64,000 nt of DNA from Flavobacterium sp. (GCF_004211145.1 NZ_SEBS01000009.1:1-64000), one strand, 5' to 3'; numbered from the stretch's first letter, positions 18,938 to 28,387 are shown. Numbers and translations are program-made. Notes: generated by a model from the letters alone, not told the origin.

Positions 18938-19786
18938 ATGAAATTACTAGTAGACAGTGGTTCGACCAAAGCCGACTGGATCGCCATCGACGATAACGGT
19001 AAAGTGCTTTTCACCACGCAATCACTCGGCGTAAACCCCGAGGTGCTTGGAAAAGACGAGGTGCTCGCGCGATTGGACGACCGCTTTGATATTTCGCACA
19101 ACAAGAAAAGCGTCACGCACCTTTATTTTTATGGAGCGGGCTGCGGAACGGAACGCATGCGCAGTTTTCTCGCATCAATCTTCAAGGATTATTTCCCGAA
19201 CGCGAACATTTCAGTAAATGAAGATACGTACGCCGCTGTTTACGCGACTACGCCCAAGAACGAGAAGGCGATCGTCTGCATTCTTGGAACGGGCTCGAAC
19301 TGCAGTTATTTCGACGGGAAGGAATTGCATCAGAAAGTGCAGTCGCTTGGTTATATCGCGATGGACGATTGCAGCGGAAATCGTTTCGGCCGCGAATTGA
19401 TCCGTTCGTATTACTTCAATAAAATGCCCAAGGATCTTGTCGTGGAGTTTGAAAAAGCGCACAACCTCGATCCCGATGTCATCAAACACAACCTGTACAA
19501 AGAACCCAACCCGAACGCCTATTTGGCAACGTTCGCGAAGTTTTTGATCCAGCACAAAGATCATCCGTTTTGCAAAAAGTTGATTTTTTCGGCCATGGAA
19601 GATTTCGTGGAGTTGTATATCAAACAATACGATGAACACAAAACGTATCCGGTTCACTTCATCGGATCGATCGCGTTTTACTTGCGTGAGGAATTGAGAG
19701 AAGTTCTTGAAAAGCACAAGATCAATTTAGGGAATGTGTTGCGTCGTCCGATTGATGGATTGATTGCGTATCATTCGTTGAATTAG
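18938..19786 (+). CDS. N-acetylglucosamine kinase-type BadF/BadG/BcrA ATPase
   Basis: A 282-residue ASKHA-fold kinase. The N-terminal phosphate loop is LLVDSGSTKADW; further motifs are CILGTGSNCSYF, LGYIAMDDCSGNRFG and HFIGSIAFYLREEL. The Bacteroidota relatives are annotated as N-acetylglucosamine kinases that feed amino sugars from wall recycling into metabolism; that role is inference here. It stands alone, bounded by the gapA terminator and by an AGTGCCTG repeat that begins inside its TAG stop. Confidence 0.88.
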   Translation: MKLLVDSGSTKADWIAIDDNGKVLFTTQSLGVNPEVLGKDEVLARLDDRFDISHNKKSVTHLYFYGAGCGTERMRSFLASIFKDYFPNANISVNEDTYAAVYATTPKNEKAIVCILGTGSNCSYFDGKELHQKVQSLGYIAMDDCSGNRFGRELIRSYYFNKMPKDLVVEFEKAHNLDPDVIKHNLYKEPNPNAYLATFAKFLIQHKDHPFCKKLIFSAMEDFVELYIKQYDEHKTYPVHFIGSIAFYLREELREVLEKHKINLGNVLRRPIDGLIAYHSLN

Positions 19787-20030
19787 TGCCTGAGTGCCTG
19801 AGTGCCTGAGTGCCTGAGTGCCTGAGTGCCTGAGTGAAATTACAAAATGAAAAAAGTCGGTTCTGATTGGACCGACTTTTTTTATACTTTTTTTTTCAGT
19901 TTTGTTTTTCTGGATTCATCCGGAATATTCGGGCGGGTACACCGCTTTGCGACATTCGAGTATTTGAAATCGGATTGTTCAATTTACGCACACGAAACTC
20001 AGGCACTAAGGCACCTGGCACTCAGGCACT
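19785..20030. repeat. AGTGCCTG tandem repeat with its inverse across the spacer
   Basis: Six exact 8-bp copies of AGTGCCTG fill 19785-19832; the first begins inside the TAG stop of the kinase gene. CTCAGGCACT, its reverse complement, occurs at 19998-20007 and 20021-20030, with a partial copy between. The two sets can pair over a spacer of about 165 bp that contains the convergent terminator. No gene is seen in the spacer. Confidence 0.9.
19851..19881. terminator. Bidirectional terminator between the kinase gene and ridA
   Basis: AAAAAGTCGGT at 19851-19861 pairs with ACCGACTTTTT at 19871-19881. A and T runs on both sides let it serve the two convergent genes. Confidence 0.8.
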
Positions 20031-20041
20031 ATCTTCTTAAA

Positions 20042-20422
20042 TTACTTCCTCGCTATCATAGAAATCTCAACGGTCACGCCCTTCGGCAAACCCGCAACCT
20101 GAACCGTTTCCCTCGCAGGAGCGGTTTCCTCATTCAGATAACTTCCATAAACGGCGTTGATCTTCGCGAAGTCGTTCATATCCATGATGAAAATTGAGGT
20201 CTTGATTACATCTTCAAACGTCATGTCGGCGGCCTCGAGTACGGCCTTGAGATTTTCCATGACTTGCTTCGTTTCGGCTTCGACATCGCCCAACACGAGT
20301 TCTCCGGTTTCCGGATTTATCGCGATTTGTCCCGACGTGTACAGCGTATCGCCGAATTGAACTGCCTGGCTATATGGACCGATTGGAGAGGGGGCGTTTT
20401 TGGTATTGATGATTGTTTTCAT
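20042..20422 (-). CDS. RidA family 2-iminobutanoate/2-iminopropanoate deaminase
   Basis: RidA hydrolyses reactive enamines and imines made by PLP enzymes such as threonine dehydratase. ATG 20422 gives 126 residues beginning MKTIINTKNAPSPIGPYSQA, the usual RidA start. The open frame extends 27 codons upstream, but this stretch is a GTTGATTTG word repeat and not protein. Typical motifs are LYTSGQIAINPETGEL, EDVIKTSIFIMDMNDF and the active-site arginine in APARETVQVAGLPKG. It lies downstream of lptD on the same strand. Confidence 0.95.
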   Translation of the reverse strand: MKTIINTKNAPSPIGPYSQAVQFGDTLYTSGQIAINPETGELVLGDVEAETKQVMENLKAVLEAADMTFEDVIKTSIFIMDMNDFAKINAVYGSYLNEETAPARETVQVAGLPKGVTVEISMIARK

Positions 20423-20423
20423 G

Positions 20424-20656
20424 TCGTATGCGTTGATTCGTTGATTTGTTGATTTGTTTATTTGAGTTGAGTTGCTTCGCGGAAAGCACTTTTTTCCACG
20501 CAATTCAAATTTGACGTAAAATCCCTAAAATTTTGCGGTATCGGACTGTAATTTTAATACTCGAAATTAAATTGATGAAGCGGCATCCAAAAAAACGAAA
20601 ACACTCAGACGAAGTCAAATCTCTCTTCAAATCAACAATTTACGAATCAACAAAAA
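20424..20656. repeat. ridA-lptD spacer with TTGATTTG words
   Basis: TGCGTTGATTCGTTGATTTG words fill 20427-20468 next to the ridA start. The reverse-complement form, AATCAACAATTTACGAATCAAC, lies at 20631-20652 against the end of lptD. The remaining 150 bp are A/T-rich with no gene that I can support. Confidence 0.65.
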
Positions 20657-23332
20657 TCAATTCCCAATCGTCCTATCCGGAACGCTGCGTTTGTCGTACT
20701 TAACATCCTGCAAGATGCTCGATTTGATTCCGATGAAGAAACTCCAGTACGTATTCGTCCCGAACGGAACCCAGCTCAAATTCATTCTCCAGCTCAACAA
20801 ATCGCGCTCGAAACGCAGTTGCGTGAACGTGAATCCTTTCTGCACGAAATCATAACCCGTAGAAACCCCGACTTTCCAACGCGGTGTTATGTCGGTATTT
20901 CCGGAGACCATTATCGAGTTTCCCGTTACGTCACTTTCGCGTCGCGTGTTCGAATAGGTGAGCGAATAGGCGAGCGTCATGTCCCACGGAATGTTGAGTT
21001 TGAAGAATTCGGTAATCGCTTCTTCCTCTTCGTCTTCATCGTCGTCCTGTCGCGGGTCGCTTTGGTCAGTGTTGACACCGAACAAATCATCATCGCGTCC
21101 TCCATTTCGCACGCCTTGGGAACCGGGACTTTTCTTTTTGGCGGCTTCGTCTCCATCGGTGCTTGCGAGTGAGTACCCGATCGTAAGGTTAGCGGCTGTC
21201 AACCTGAAAAGACTTCCGCCGTTTTCAATGTTGTACATGTCGATCGTTCGGCCCGCATTGTCGAGTGCATACGGGTTCAATGAGGCTCCGAAGTTCACGT
21301 TCATCTTATCCTTGAACAACGTCGTTCCTCCAGTGATGCGCAAAGGCGACCATTTCAGCGAGTCGGCGGCAAGATTGTAACCTGTAGAGAAATTGAAGTT
21401 GTTGAGCAACATTACCTTTCGGGGTTCCGTTTTTGTCGAATCGCGCTCGCGCACTTTGGCTTCGAAGGTATTACTCAAGCTGAAACCGATACTGTTCGAA
21501 TAGTTCTTGCCCGGCGCCCCGAAAATTCCGTCTTCGAATCTCGTGTATTCCCTGACGATCGTCTCGGCCGTAACCTGGGTAACGTACGTGTCGTAATATT
21601 GTTCGAAACTCGGCGTATAGCTATACGACACGTTCGGGCGCATCACGTGACGGATGGCCTGGATTTTCTTGTCTTCACCGAAGTTGAACGTACCGTAGAT
21701 CGTCGTCCCCAGACTCGCACCGAAATTGTACGTCCCAAATCGGTCGAAACCGTTGACGTTGATCGTCGTGTCGCGGATATTCACGGGATCATATTCTTTT
21801 CGGATGGTTTTCAAGTACCAAACCTCATTGTAGTTCGCACTGGTTGAAGCACTGAAATATTTGAAGAGCTTGAAGTTCGTCGAAATCGGAATCGAATGTT
21901 GGAACCCGACTTTTGCGTCGCGGAACATCTCGGGTTTGAAAAACAACGAATCGGTCGTCGCGATCCTGTTTTCACCTCGCAACGTATATTGTAGGTTCAA
22001 ATTTTTGATGAACCCTTTCTTCGGGCCGTCGGCGGGAGCGAACGGGAAAATACGATCTACGTTCACCTGAAGCGTCGGCAACGTCATGTTGATCGCCTGC
22101 GTCTGTGTGTTCTGCTGATGCGACGCCGTCAGGGAAAGATTGACCTGCGGAACCGTGTTGAACGTCCTCGAATAGGAAATCGACGAGCTCAGCGTGTTGT
22201 TAAGTGTCGATCCGACGTTGATCTGATTGATCGATTGCTGGAAATAGCGGCTACTACCAAGGTTTACCGACGCCGAGAAGCGCGAATTCACATTCGATTT
22301 CGGATCTTGCGTATGCGACCATTGGATGTTGTATATCTTCGTTTTCGCGTAATCGGGATATCCGCGTTCGCCCGCGATCAGGTTCTCGAAACGCACGTTT
22401 ATGTTTCCGCTGAAGTTGTAACGCCACGCATACCGCGACTCGAAACGCATCGCGTAACTTCCGTTGGTGTAGTAATCGCCCATGACGGCGAGATCGTAAT
22501 TATCACTCAGCGCAAAATAATAACCCAGGTTCTGGAGGAAGAAACCGCGCGTGTTATTCTCTCCGTACGACGGCAACAAAATTCCCGATTGGGCTTCGTC
22601 GGTCATCGGGAAAAACGCGAACGGCAAATAGATCGGCGTCGGAACATCGGCAATTACCATATTGGTTCCACCGACCACGACTTTTTCACCCGGAACGAAC
22701 TTCGCCTTCGAGGTCACGAAATAGTATTCGGGATCGTCAATGTCTTTCGATGTCGTGAATCGCGCCTTCTTCATGTAATAAACCGAATCGTTCTCGCGCT
22801 TTACGATGTCGGCCTTTATTCGGAATTCGCTCTGTTCGGTTCGGGAATTCCAGATGAGCGCCTTCTTGGTTTTGGTGTTGAATCGGATGGAATCGGGTTC
22901 CACGACGTTCGAACCTTGCTTGAACATCGGTCGTTGCGACAAGACTCCGGCCGAATCTTTAATGCGACCCGCGTAGATTTCACTCTTTTCGTAATCCATT
23001 ACGATAATTCCCGATTTGAGTTCGATGTCTTCGTAATAAAGTTCGGCCTCATTATATAAGGTAAGCTTCTTGTTCTTCTGGTCGATGCGCTCGTAATCCT
23101 TGGATTTACGGCGAACCTGGCTCAAAAGCATCGGTTTTTTCTGTTTTAGGGAATCGTTGAGTGGAACTGGAGCAATTTTTGTGCTGTCGGCCGCGTTTAC
23201 TAACGTAGAGTCAATACGAGTTGACACGCTCGTTTTGGTAGTATCGGTTTTGGTTTCTTGTGAGTAGGATTTTGAGGCTCCGACTGTTAGCAAGATTGCT
23301 GATAAAACGATATGGAATAAGTTTGTCCGCAA
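20657..23332 (-). CDS. lptD: LPS assembly outer-membrane protein LptD
   Basis: LptD is the outer-membrane barrel that inserts lipopolysaccharide at the cell surface. The 891-residue protein has a signal peptide ending in SKSYSQ. An OstA-like beta-jellyroll region follows (residues 75-200; YNEAELYYEDIELKSG, AGRIKDSAGVLSQRP). The long C-terminal barrel has many alternating Tyr and Phe strands. Length and layout fit flavobacterial LptD. The start codon is TTG at 23332; the next in-frame ATG is far inside. The acidic stretch DDDEDEEEE around residue 775 is probably a loop. The amidase gene lies divergently upstream and its promoter overlaps the lptD start. Confidence 0.92.
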   Translation of the reverse strand: MRTNLFHIVLSAILLTVGASKSYSQETKTDTTKTSVSTRIDSTLVNAADSTKIAPVPLNDSLKQKKPMLLSQVRRKSKDYERIDQKNKKLTLYNEAELYYEDIELKSGIIVMDYEKSEIYAGRIKDSAGVLSQRPMFKQGSNVVEPDSIRFNTKTKKALIWNSRTEQSEFRIKADIVKRENDSVYYMKKARFTTSKDIDDPEYYFVTSKAKFVPGEKVVVGGTNMVIADVPTPIYLPFAFFPMTDEAQSGILLPSYGENNTRGFFLQNLGYYFALSDNYDLAVMGDYYTNGSYAMRFESRYAWRYNFSGNINVRFENLIAGERGYPDYAKTKIYNIQWSHTQDPKSNVNSRFSASVNLGSSRYFQQSINQINVGSTLNNTLSSSISYSRTFNTVPQVNLSLTASHQQNTQTQAINMTLPTLQVNVDRIFPFAPADGPKKGFIKNLNLQYTLRGENRIATTDSLFFKPEMFRDAKVGFQHSIPISTNFKLFKYFSASTSANYNEVWYLKTIRKEYDPVNIRDTTINVNGFDRFGTYNFGASLGTTIYGTFNFGEDKKIQAIRHVMRPNVSYSYTPSFEQYYDTYVTQVTAETIVREYTRFEDGIFGAPGKNYSNSIGFSLSNTFEAKVRERDSTKTEPRKVMLLNNFNFSTGYNLAADSLKWSPLRITGGTTLFKDKMNVNFGASLNPYALDNAGRTIDMYNIENGGSLFRLTAANLTIGYSLASTDGDEAAKKKSPGSQGVRNGGRDDDLFGVNTDQSDPRQDDDEDEEEEAITEFFKLNIPWDMTLAYSLTYSNTRRESDVTGNSIMVSGNTDITPRWKVGVSTGYDFVQKGFTFTQLRFERDLLSWRMNLSWVPFGTNTYWSFFIGIKSSILQDVKYDKRSVPDRTIGN

Positions 23333-23352
23333 CGCTATTAATGCTAATTTTG
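23322..23352 (+). promoter_or_regulatory. Promoter for the amidase gene
   Basis: TTTG at 23322-23325, a 19-base spacer and TAATTTTG at 23345-23352 make a full Bacteroidota promoter. It overlaps the first codons of lptD on the other strand. Confidence 0.65.
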
Positions 23353-23379
23353 TAAAAATATGACTATGGAATTAAGCGC

Positions 23380-23405
23380 CAAACTTACGTATAATTTTCG
23401 GTCAA
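23380..23405 (-). promoter_or_regulatory. Possible lptD promoter
   Basis: On the minus strand TTTG near 23406-23403 precedes TAAGTTTG (23387-23380) by 15 bases, shorter than usual. Transcription would start about 40 bases before the TTG start codon. Confidence 0.4.
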
Positions 23406-23418
23406 AAATAATCAAATA

Positions 23419-24639
23419 ATGAGTTTAGCCTCTCGGTTTTCATTAAAATTAACTTTTATATTTATGGGAATTTCCGACAAGCTTAAAGCGTCGTTTCTAC
23501 TCGTTTTCCTAACATTTTCGATAGGAGCTTTCTCACAGAACCCGAAATTCAAAGTCACGCTCGACGCAGGTCACGGAGGCAAGGATTTCGGCGCGGTCTA
23601 CAACGGGCACATCGAGAAAAACATTTCACTTGCCGTCGTGCAGAAAGTCGGGCGCATTCTTGAGGGAACGCCTAGTTTTGAGGTCATGTACACGCGTAAA
23701 TCCGATGTTTTCATCGAACTCGTGGAGCGCGCCAACATCGCCAACCGCGCCGATTCGCACATTTTCGTTTCGATCCACTGCAACGCCAACAAGAACAGCG
23801 CGGCCGAGGGAACCGAAACCTACGTAATGGGTATGACCAAGAACGCCTCCAACCTTGAAGCGGCGAAACGCGAGAACTCGGTGATCACACTCGAGAAAGA
23901 CTACAAACAAAAATACGAAGGCTACGATCCGCACAACCCGGAAACCATGATAGGCGTGGAACTCATGCAGGAAGAATTCCTCGACAACTCTATTTCACTT
24001 GCGAGCAAGATCCAGGATTTGTTCGTGAAATCGCTCGGGAAGAAAAGCCGGGGCGTGAAACAGGCGCCATATATGGTATTGCACAAGGCGTACATGCCGC
24101 GCGTCCTTATAGAAATGGGATTTATTTCAAATTCTAAGGACGGGTCGTTCCTTGATTCCGAAGACGGACAGGACGAAATCGCACGTGCGATCGCGAACGC
24201 CATCATCGGATACAAAAAAGAATACTTCGGCAGCGGAGGCGCGGGCAATGATCTTGCCGACGAACGTCCGTCACAACGCATCGTCGAAACTCCGACGCCC
24301 GATTCGACTCCCGCGCGCACGATCCCGATTTCGAATCCCGTGGAAACGGCTGCTCCGGTAGCGTCGTCATCATCTTCGGCCGGTGTCGTATTTAAGGTCC
24401 AAATATCGGCCAGCGGCAATAGGCTTGAGACGAAACCAAGCAATTTTAAAGGCTTGAGCGGCGTTTCGGTTTCATCGGACGGAAAACTTTTCAAGTATTT
24501 CTACGGCGAAACATCTGATTACAGCCAGGCGCGCCAAAGTTTGTCCGAGGCGAAGGCAAAAGGATTTCCATCGGCTTATGTCGTGGCGTTTCGCAATGGC
24601 CAACGCATCAGTCTGGACGAAGCATTGAACAAGAAATAA
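23419..24639 (+). CDS. N-acetylmuramoyl-L-alanine amidase (Amidase_3)
   Basis: The enzyme cuts the bond between MurNAc and the stem peptide and so helps separate cells or turn over peptidoglycan. After a signal peptide ending GAFSQ come the Amidase_3 zinc motifs: VTLDAGHGGKDFGA, the Glu in ERANIANRADS, and FVSIHCNAN. RVLIEMGFISNSKDG with the catalytic Glu is followed by a linker and a C-terminal SPOR-like region (VVFKVQISASGN to SAYVVAFRNG) that may bind septal glycans. Two starts are possible: ATG 23419 (406 residues) or ATG 23464, which gives a cleaner signal peptide. It lies upstream of the MCE gene. Confidence 0.93.
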   Translation: MSLASRFSLKLTFIFMGISDKLKASFLLVFLTFSIGAFSQNPKFKVTLDAGHGGKDFGAVYNGHIEKNISLAVVQKVGRILEGTPSFEVMYTRKSDVFIELVERANIANRADSHIFVSIHCNANKNSAAEGTETYVMGMTKNASNLEAAKRENSVITLEKDYKQKYEGYDPHNPETMIGVELMQEEFLDNSISLASKIQDLFVKSLGKKSRGVKQAPYMVLHKAYMPRVLIEMGFISNSKDGSFLDSEDGQDEIARAIANAIIGYKKEYFGSGGAGNDLADERPSQRIVETPTPDSTPARTIPISNPVETAAPVASSSSSAGVVFKVQISASGNRLETKPSNFKGLSGVSVSSDGKLFKYFYGETSDYSQARQSLSEAKAKGFPSAYVVAFRNGQRISLDEALNKK

Positions 24640-24665
24640 GCGCGGGCTTTTTAATATAATTGTCT

Positions 24666-24673
24666 TAACTTTG
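24666..24673 (+). promoter_or_regulatory. -7 box before the MCE gene
   Basis: TAACTTTG matches TAnnTTTG and lies 17 bases before the TTG start codon. No convincing -33 element was found. Confidence 0.35.
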
Positions 24674-24690
24674 TTTAAAACAACAGCGCT

Positions 24691-25650
24691 TTGAAAATTA
24701 CAAGGGAAATTAAAACGGCCATCCTGGTCATAGCTTCGATTTTATTGTTCATTTGGGGATACAGCTTTCTTAAAGGCAGTGATATCCTTACCACCGACAA
24801 GACTTTTTACATAGAATATGATAACGTTGAAGGACTCGTTGTCGCGGCTCCGGTTACGATCAACGGTCTCGTCGTAGGCAAAATCAAGAAGATAACACTC
24901 AATAACACGACTGCGAAACTGCTTGTTGAAATCGAGATCACGAACAAGGATTTTCCGATTTCAAAGTCGAGTACGGCCAATATTTACGAGCCCGGACTCA
25001 TCGGCGGTAAACAGATCCAGATCGTTCCGAACCTCGCCGACAAGCAACTTGCCGAATCGGGCGACACCCTTCGCGGACAAAACGTTCCGGGACTGACGGC
25101 CTTGGTAGGCGATAAACTCGCGCCATTGCAGGAAAAACTTGATCGCGTGTTGCTCGAATTGACCACGACGATCACGAGCGTGAACAACATCCTCGACAAG
25201 ACGAGCCAGGCAAACTTGAAGAATACGATCGCAGAACTCAACGGAACCATGCAGCAATTCCACAAGGCGTCGGGTTCTTTGAATTCGATACTCGACAATA
25301 ATAAAGGGAAGATCGATAATGTCGTGACGAACTTCGAGAAAGTATCGTCAGATTTCAACAAGATTTCGACCGATCTTGAAAAAGCCGAGCTCGACAAAGC
25401 CGTCGAAAGCCTAAAAGCGACGCTGAAAAAAGTCGACAATTTGATGGCGACGATAGATTCGGGACAAGGAACCATGGGCAAACTCGTCAAGGACGACGCG
25501 CTGTATGACAATCTTGCCAAAACATCGCGCGAACTTGAACTTTTGTTGCAGGACGTCCGACTCAATCCGACGCGTTATGTAAACGTTTCGCTTTTCGGCA
25601 AAAAGAACAAGCCGTATGTCGCGCCAAAAGATACGATTCCAAAGCAATAG
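24691..25650 (+). CDS. MCE/MlaD family protein
   Basis: MCE proteins bind lipids and feed them between inner and outer membranes. The 319-residue protein has one N-terminal membrane segment (AILVIASILLFIWGYSFL), then the MCE domain with FYIEYDNVEGLVVAAPVTI and GLIGGKQIQIVPN, and a long helical C terminus (about residues 140-290) rich in NNILD, LNSILDNNKGK and similar. The start codon is TTG. No permease or ATPase of an Mla system lies next to it; those are often elsewhere in Bacteroidota. It is 6 bp upstream of the Fe-S protein gene. Confidence 0.92.
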   Translation: MKITREIKTAILVIASILLFIWGYSFLKGSDILTTDKTFYIEYDNVEGLVVAAPVTINGLVVGKIKKITLNNTTAKLLVEIEITNKDFPISKSSTANIYEPGLIGGKQIQIVPNLADKQLAESGDTLRGQNVPGLTALVGDKLAPLQEKLDRVLLELTTTITSVNNILDKTSQANLKNTIAELNGTMQQFHKASGSLNSILDNNKGKIDNVVTNFEKVSSDFNKISTDLEKAELDKAVESLKATLKKVDNLMATIDSGQGTMGKLVKDDALYDNLAKTSRELELLLQDVRLNPTRYVNVSLFGKKNKPYVAPKDTIPKQ

Positions 25651-25656
25651 CCTTTC

Positions 25657-26985
25657 ATGAGTTACCTTGACAACATATTCTTTGCCATCGTTTTGGCATT
25701 GGGCGTCGGATTCTTTACCGTAAGCATCCGCAAGATCATGCGCAATATCAAACTCGGGCAAGACGTGGATCGCTCCGACAATCCCGCGGCGCGCTGGACG
25801 AATATGGCCATGATCGCGCTCGGACAAAAGAAAATGGTACGCCGACCGGTTTCGGGTTTTCTGCACATTATCGTATACGCGGGCTTTATCATCATCAACA
25901 TCGAAGTGCTCGAGATCGTCATCGACGGCTTGTTCGGAACACACAGGATCCTTTCATTCATGGGCGGATTCTATAGTTTCCTGATCGGTTCGTTCGAGAT
26001 TTTGGCGTTGTTGGTTTTGGTTGCCGTGATTGCATTTCTCGTCAGGCGTAACATCATCAAACTTAAACGTTTCATCCATTCCGACCTGAAAGGCTGGCCG
26101 AAAAGCGATGCGAATTACATTTTATATTTCGAGGTCGTGCTGATGTCGCTTTTCCTATTGATGAACGCCGCCGACTATCAGTTGCAATTGCGCAGTTTCG
26201 GCGATTATGAACTCGGACATGGCGCGTTTCCAATCAGTAGTTTTTTGTCGCCGATGTTCGAAGGGATTTCGAGCGGAAACCTTTGGGTATTCGAAAGAGC
26301 GTTCTGGTGGTTGCATATCGTCGGGATATTGATTTTCCTGAATTATCTATATTTCTCGAAACACCTGCACATCTTGCTGGCGTTCCCGAATACGTATTAC
26401 GCCGATTTGAATCCGAAGGGGAAATTCGACAACCTCGATTCGGTTACGGCCGAAGTGAAGTTGATGATGGATCCGACCGCCGATCCTTTCGCGGCGCCTG
26501 CGAATCCCGACGCCGTGCCGCAAAAATTCGGCGCCCAGGACGTGCAGGATCTGAACTGGGTACAATTGCTCAACGCATATACGTGTACCGAATGCGGACG
26601 CTGTACGTCGGCCTGTCCCGCAAACATCACGGGCAAGAAATTGTCACCGCGCAAGATCATGATGGACACGCGCGACCGATTGGAAGAAGTCGGAAAAAAC
26701 ATAGACGCGAATAAAGGTACTTTCGTGCCCGACAATAAAACATTGCTCAACGATTACATCACGCCCGAGGAATTGTGGGCGTGCACGACGTGTAATGCGT
26801 GCGTCGAGGAATGTCCTGTGAATATCAGCCCGCTCTCGATCATCATGGATATGAGGAGATTCCTTGTGATGGAGCAAAGCGCCGCGCCGATGTCATTGAA
26901 CGCGATGATGAGCAACGTGGAGAACAACGCTGCGCCTTGGCCGTATAATCAGCAGGATCGGTTGAATTGGAAGAATGAGAATTGA
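25657..26985 (+). CDS. Membrane-bound 4Fe-4S (heterodisulfide reductase-like) protein
   Basis: A 442-residue protein with five or six N-terminal membrane helices resembling a NarI-type cytochrome subunit. A cytosolic domain with two cysteine clusters follows: CTECGRCTSACP near residue 308 and CTTCNACVEECP near residue 375, enough for two 4Fe-4S centres. It probably passes electrons between membrane and cytosol with the CCG-domain protein at 28388. Donor and acceptor are unknown. In flavobacteria the two Fe-S genes are, as I recall, usually adjacent; here a HAD gene and two repeat blocks lie between them. The TGA stop is part of a repeat word. Confidence 0.92.
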   Translation: MSYLDNIFFAIVLALGVGFFTVSIRKIMRNIKLGQDVDRSDNPAARWTNMAMIALGQKKMVRRPVSGFLHIIVYAGFIIINIEVLEIVIDGLFGTHRILSFMGGFYSFLIGSFEILALLVLVAVIAFLVRRNIIKLKRFIHSDLKGWPKSDANYILYFEVVLMSLFLLMNAADYQLQLRSFGDYELGHGAFPISSFLSPMFEGISSGNLWVFERAFWWLHIVGILIFLNYLYFSKHLHILLAFPNTYYADLNPKGKFDNLDSVTAEVKLMMDPTADPFAAPANPDAVPQKFGAQDVQDLNWVQLLNAYTCTECGRCTSACPANITGKKLSPRKIMMDTRDRLEEVGKNIDANKGTFVPDNKTLLNDYITPEELWACTTCNACVEECPVNISPLSIIMDMRRFLVMEQSAAPMSLNAMMSNVENNAAPWPYNQQDRLNWKNEN

Positions 26986-27146
26986 CAATGGACAATTGAC
27001 AATGGATAATGGACAATTGACAGTTGACAATTAATCAGAACTTAAACAAAAACATTCATATTAGAATAGGATAAGGCGACCGATGATTCGCCAGCTTAAA
27101 ACAGAACCTTTAATTGTCAATTATCATTTGTCAATTATCAATTAAA
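26979..27146. repeat. GACAATTGACAATGG word repeat with its inverse
   Basis: ATTGACAATGG and GGACAATTGACA words fill 26980-27034 and supply the TGA stop of the Fe-S gene. TTAATTGTCAA at 27110-27120 is the exact complement of TTGACAATTAA at 27024-27034. ATTTGTCAATTATCAATT continues up to the A-rich leader of the next gene. The 75 bp between show no repeat and no gene. Confidence 0.85.
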
Positions 27147-27151
27147 AAAAA

Positions 27152-27598
27152 ATGAAAACGGAAGAAATCGAGGACAACCTCCAGCCCGCAACTGAGAACG
27201 GAAAGCACATCAGCCCTGTGTTGCCGGCCGACATCAAGAATTACCTGATCGACATCGACGGAACGATCTGCGACGACATTCCCAACGAGGAACCGGAACG
27301 CATGCTTACGGCCGAATTATATCCCGATGCGTTGGTCACACTGAATAAATGGTACGACGAAGGCCATGTGATCTTTTTCTTTACCTCGAGAACCGAAGCA
27401 CACCGCGAAGTAACCGAGCAATGGCTCAAACAGCACGGTTTCAAATATCACGGCATCCTTTTCGGGAAACCACGCGGCGGAAACTACCACTGGATCGACA
27501 ATCATTTGGTTAAAGCGACGCGCTACCGCGGGAAGTTTACCGACTTGATTGATAAGGAAGTGACGATTCAGGTGTTCGATGACGGAAATCACGAATAG
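27152..27598 (+). CDS. Small HAD-superfamily hydrolase
   Basis: A 148-residue HAD-fold protein. Motif I is LIDIDGTICDD (nucleophile Asp and second Asp near residues 33-35), motif II FFFTSRTEAH, a Lys follows in LFGKPRGGNYH, and motif IV is probably VFDDGNH. Phosphatase action on a small phosphorylated compound is likely; the substrate is unknown. Relatives in Bacteroidota carry various names. It sits between two Fe-S genes with repeats on both sides, which suggests a later insertion into that operon. Confidence 0.85.
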   Translation: MKTEEIEDNLQPATENGKHISPVLPADIKNYLIDIDGTICDDIPNEEPERMLTAELYPDALVTLNKWYDEGHVIFFFTSRTEAHREVTEQWLKQHGFKYHGILFGKPRGGNYHWIDNHLVKATRYRGKFTDLIDKEVTIQVFDDGNHE

Positions 27599-28380
27599 AT
27601 TGACAAATAGATTGACAGATTGCAGATTTACAGATTGTCAGATGGATTCTGGCTCTGTAAATCTGATATCTGTAAATCCACGAATAGATTGACAGATTGC
27701 AGATTTACAGATTGTCAGATGGATTCTGGCTCTGTAAATCTGACATCTGCAAATCCACGAATAGATTGACAGATTGCAGATTTACAGATTGTCAGATGGA
27801 TTTTGGTTCTGTAAATCTGATATCTTTAAATCCACGAATAGATTGACAGATTGCAGATTTACAAATTGTCAGATGGATTCTGATTCTGTAAATCTGATGT
27901 CTGCAAATCCACGAATAGATTGACAGATTGCAGATTAACAGGTTGTCAGATGGATTCTGATTCTGTAAATCTGACATCTTTAAATCCACGAATAGATTGA
28001 CAGATTGCAGATTTACAGATTGTCAGATGGATTCTGGTTCAGTAAATCTGATATCTTTAAATCCACGAATAGATTGACAGATTGCAGATTTACAGATTGT
28101 CAGATGGATTCTGGTTCAGTAAATCTGATGTCTGTAAATCCACGAATAGATTGACAGATTACAGATTTACGTATTGTCAGATGGATTCTGACTCTGTAAA
28201 TCTGATATCTGCAAATCCACGAATAGATTGACAGATTACAGATTTACGGATTGTCAGATGGATTCTGGTTCTATAAATCTGATATCTGTAAATCCACGAA
28301 TAGATTGACAGATTGCAGATTTACGTATTGTCAGATGGATTCTGACTCTGTAAATCTGACATCTGTAAATCTGTAAATCT
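27590..28380. repeat. 77-bp tandem repeat array, about ten units
   Basis: CCACGAATAGATTGACAG recurs at 27678, 27755, 27832, 27909, 27986, 28063, 28140, 28217 and 28294, exactly every 77 bp. One altered leading copy starts in the stop region of the HAD gene. Each unit has AGATTTACAGA and, about 20 bases later, TCTGTAAATCT, which can pair as an 11-bp stem. Units differ by scattered substitutions but no indels. The array ends in two short CTGTAAAT words eight bases before the next ATG. 77 is not a multiple of three and no frame crosses it. Confidence 0.95.
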
Positions 28381-28387
28381 AAAAATT

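Noticed and set aside
20423..20503. Upstream extension of ridA to 20503
   Set aside because: The 27 codons are translated word repeat; the family start is at 20422.
27590..28380. CRISPR array
   Set aside because: The whole 77-bp unit repeats with no unique spacers, and no cas genes are present.
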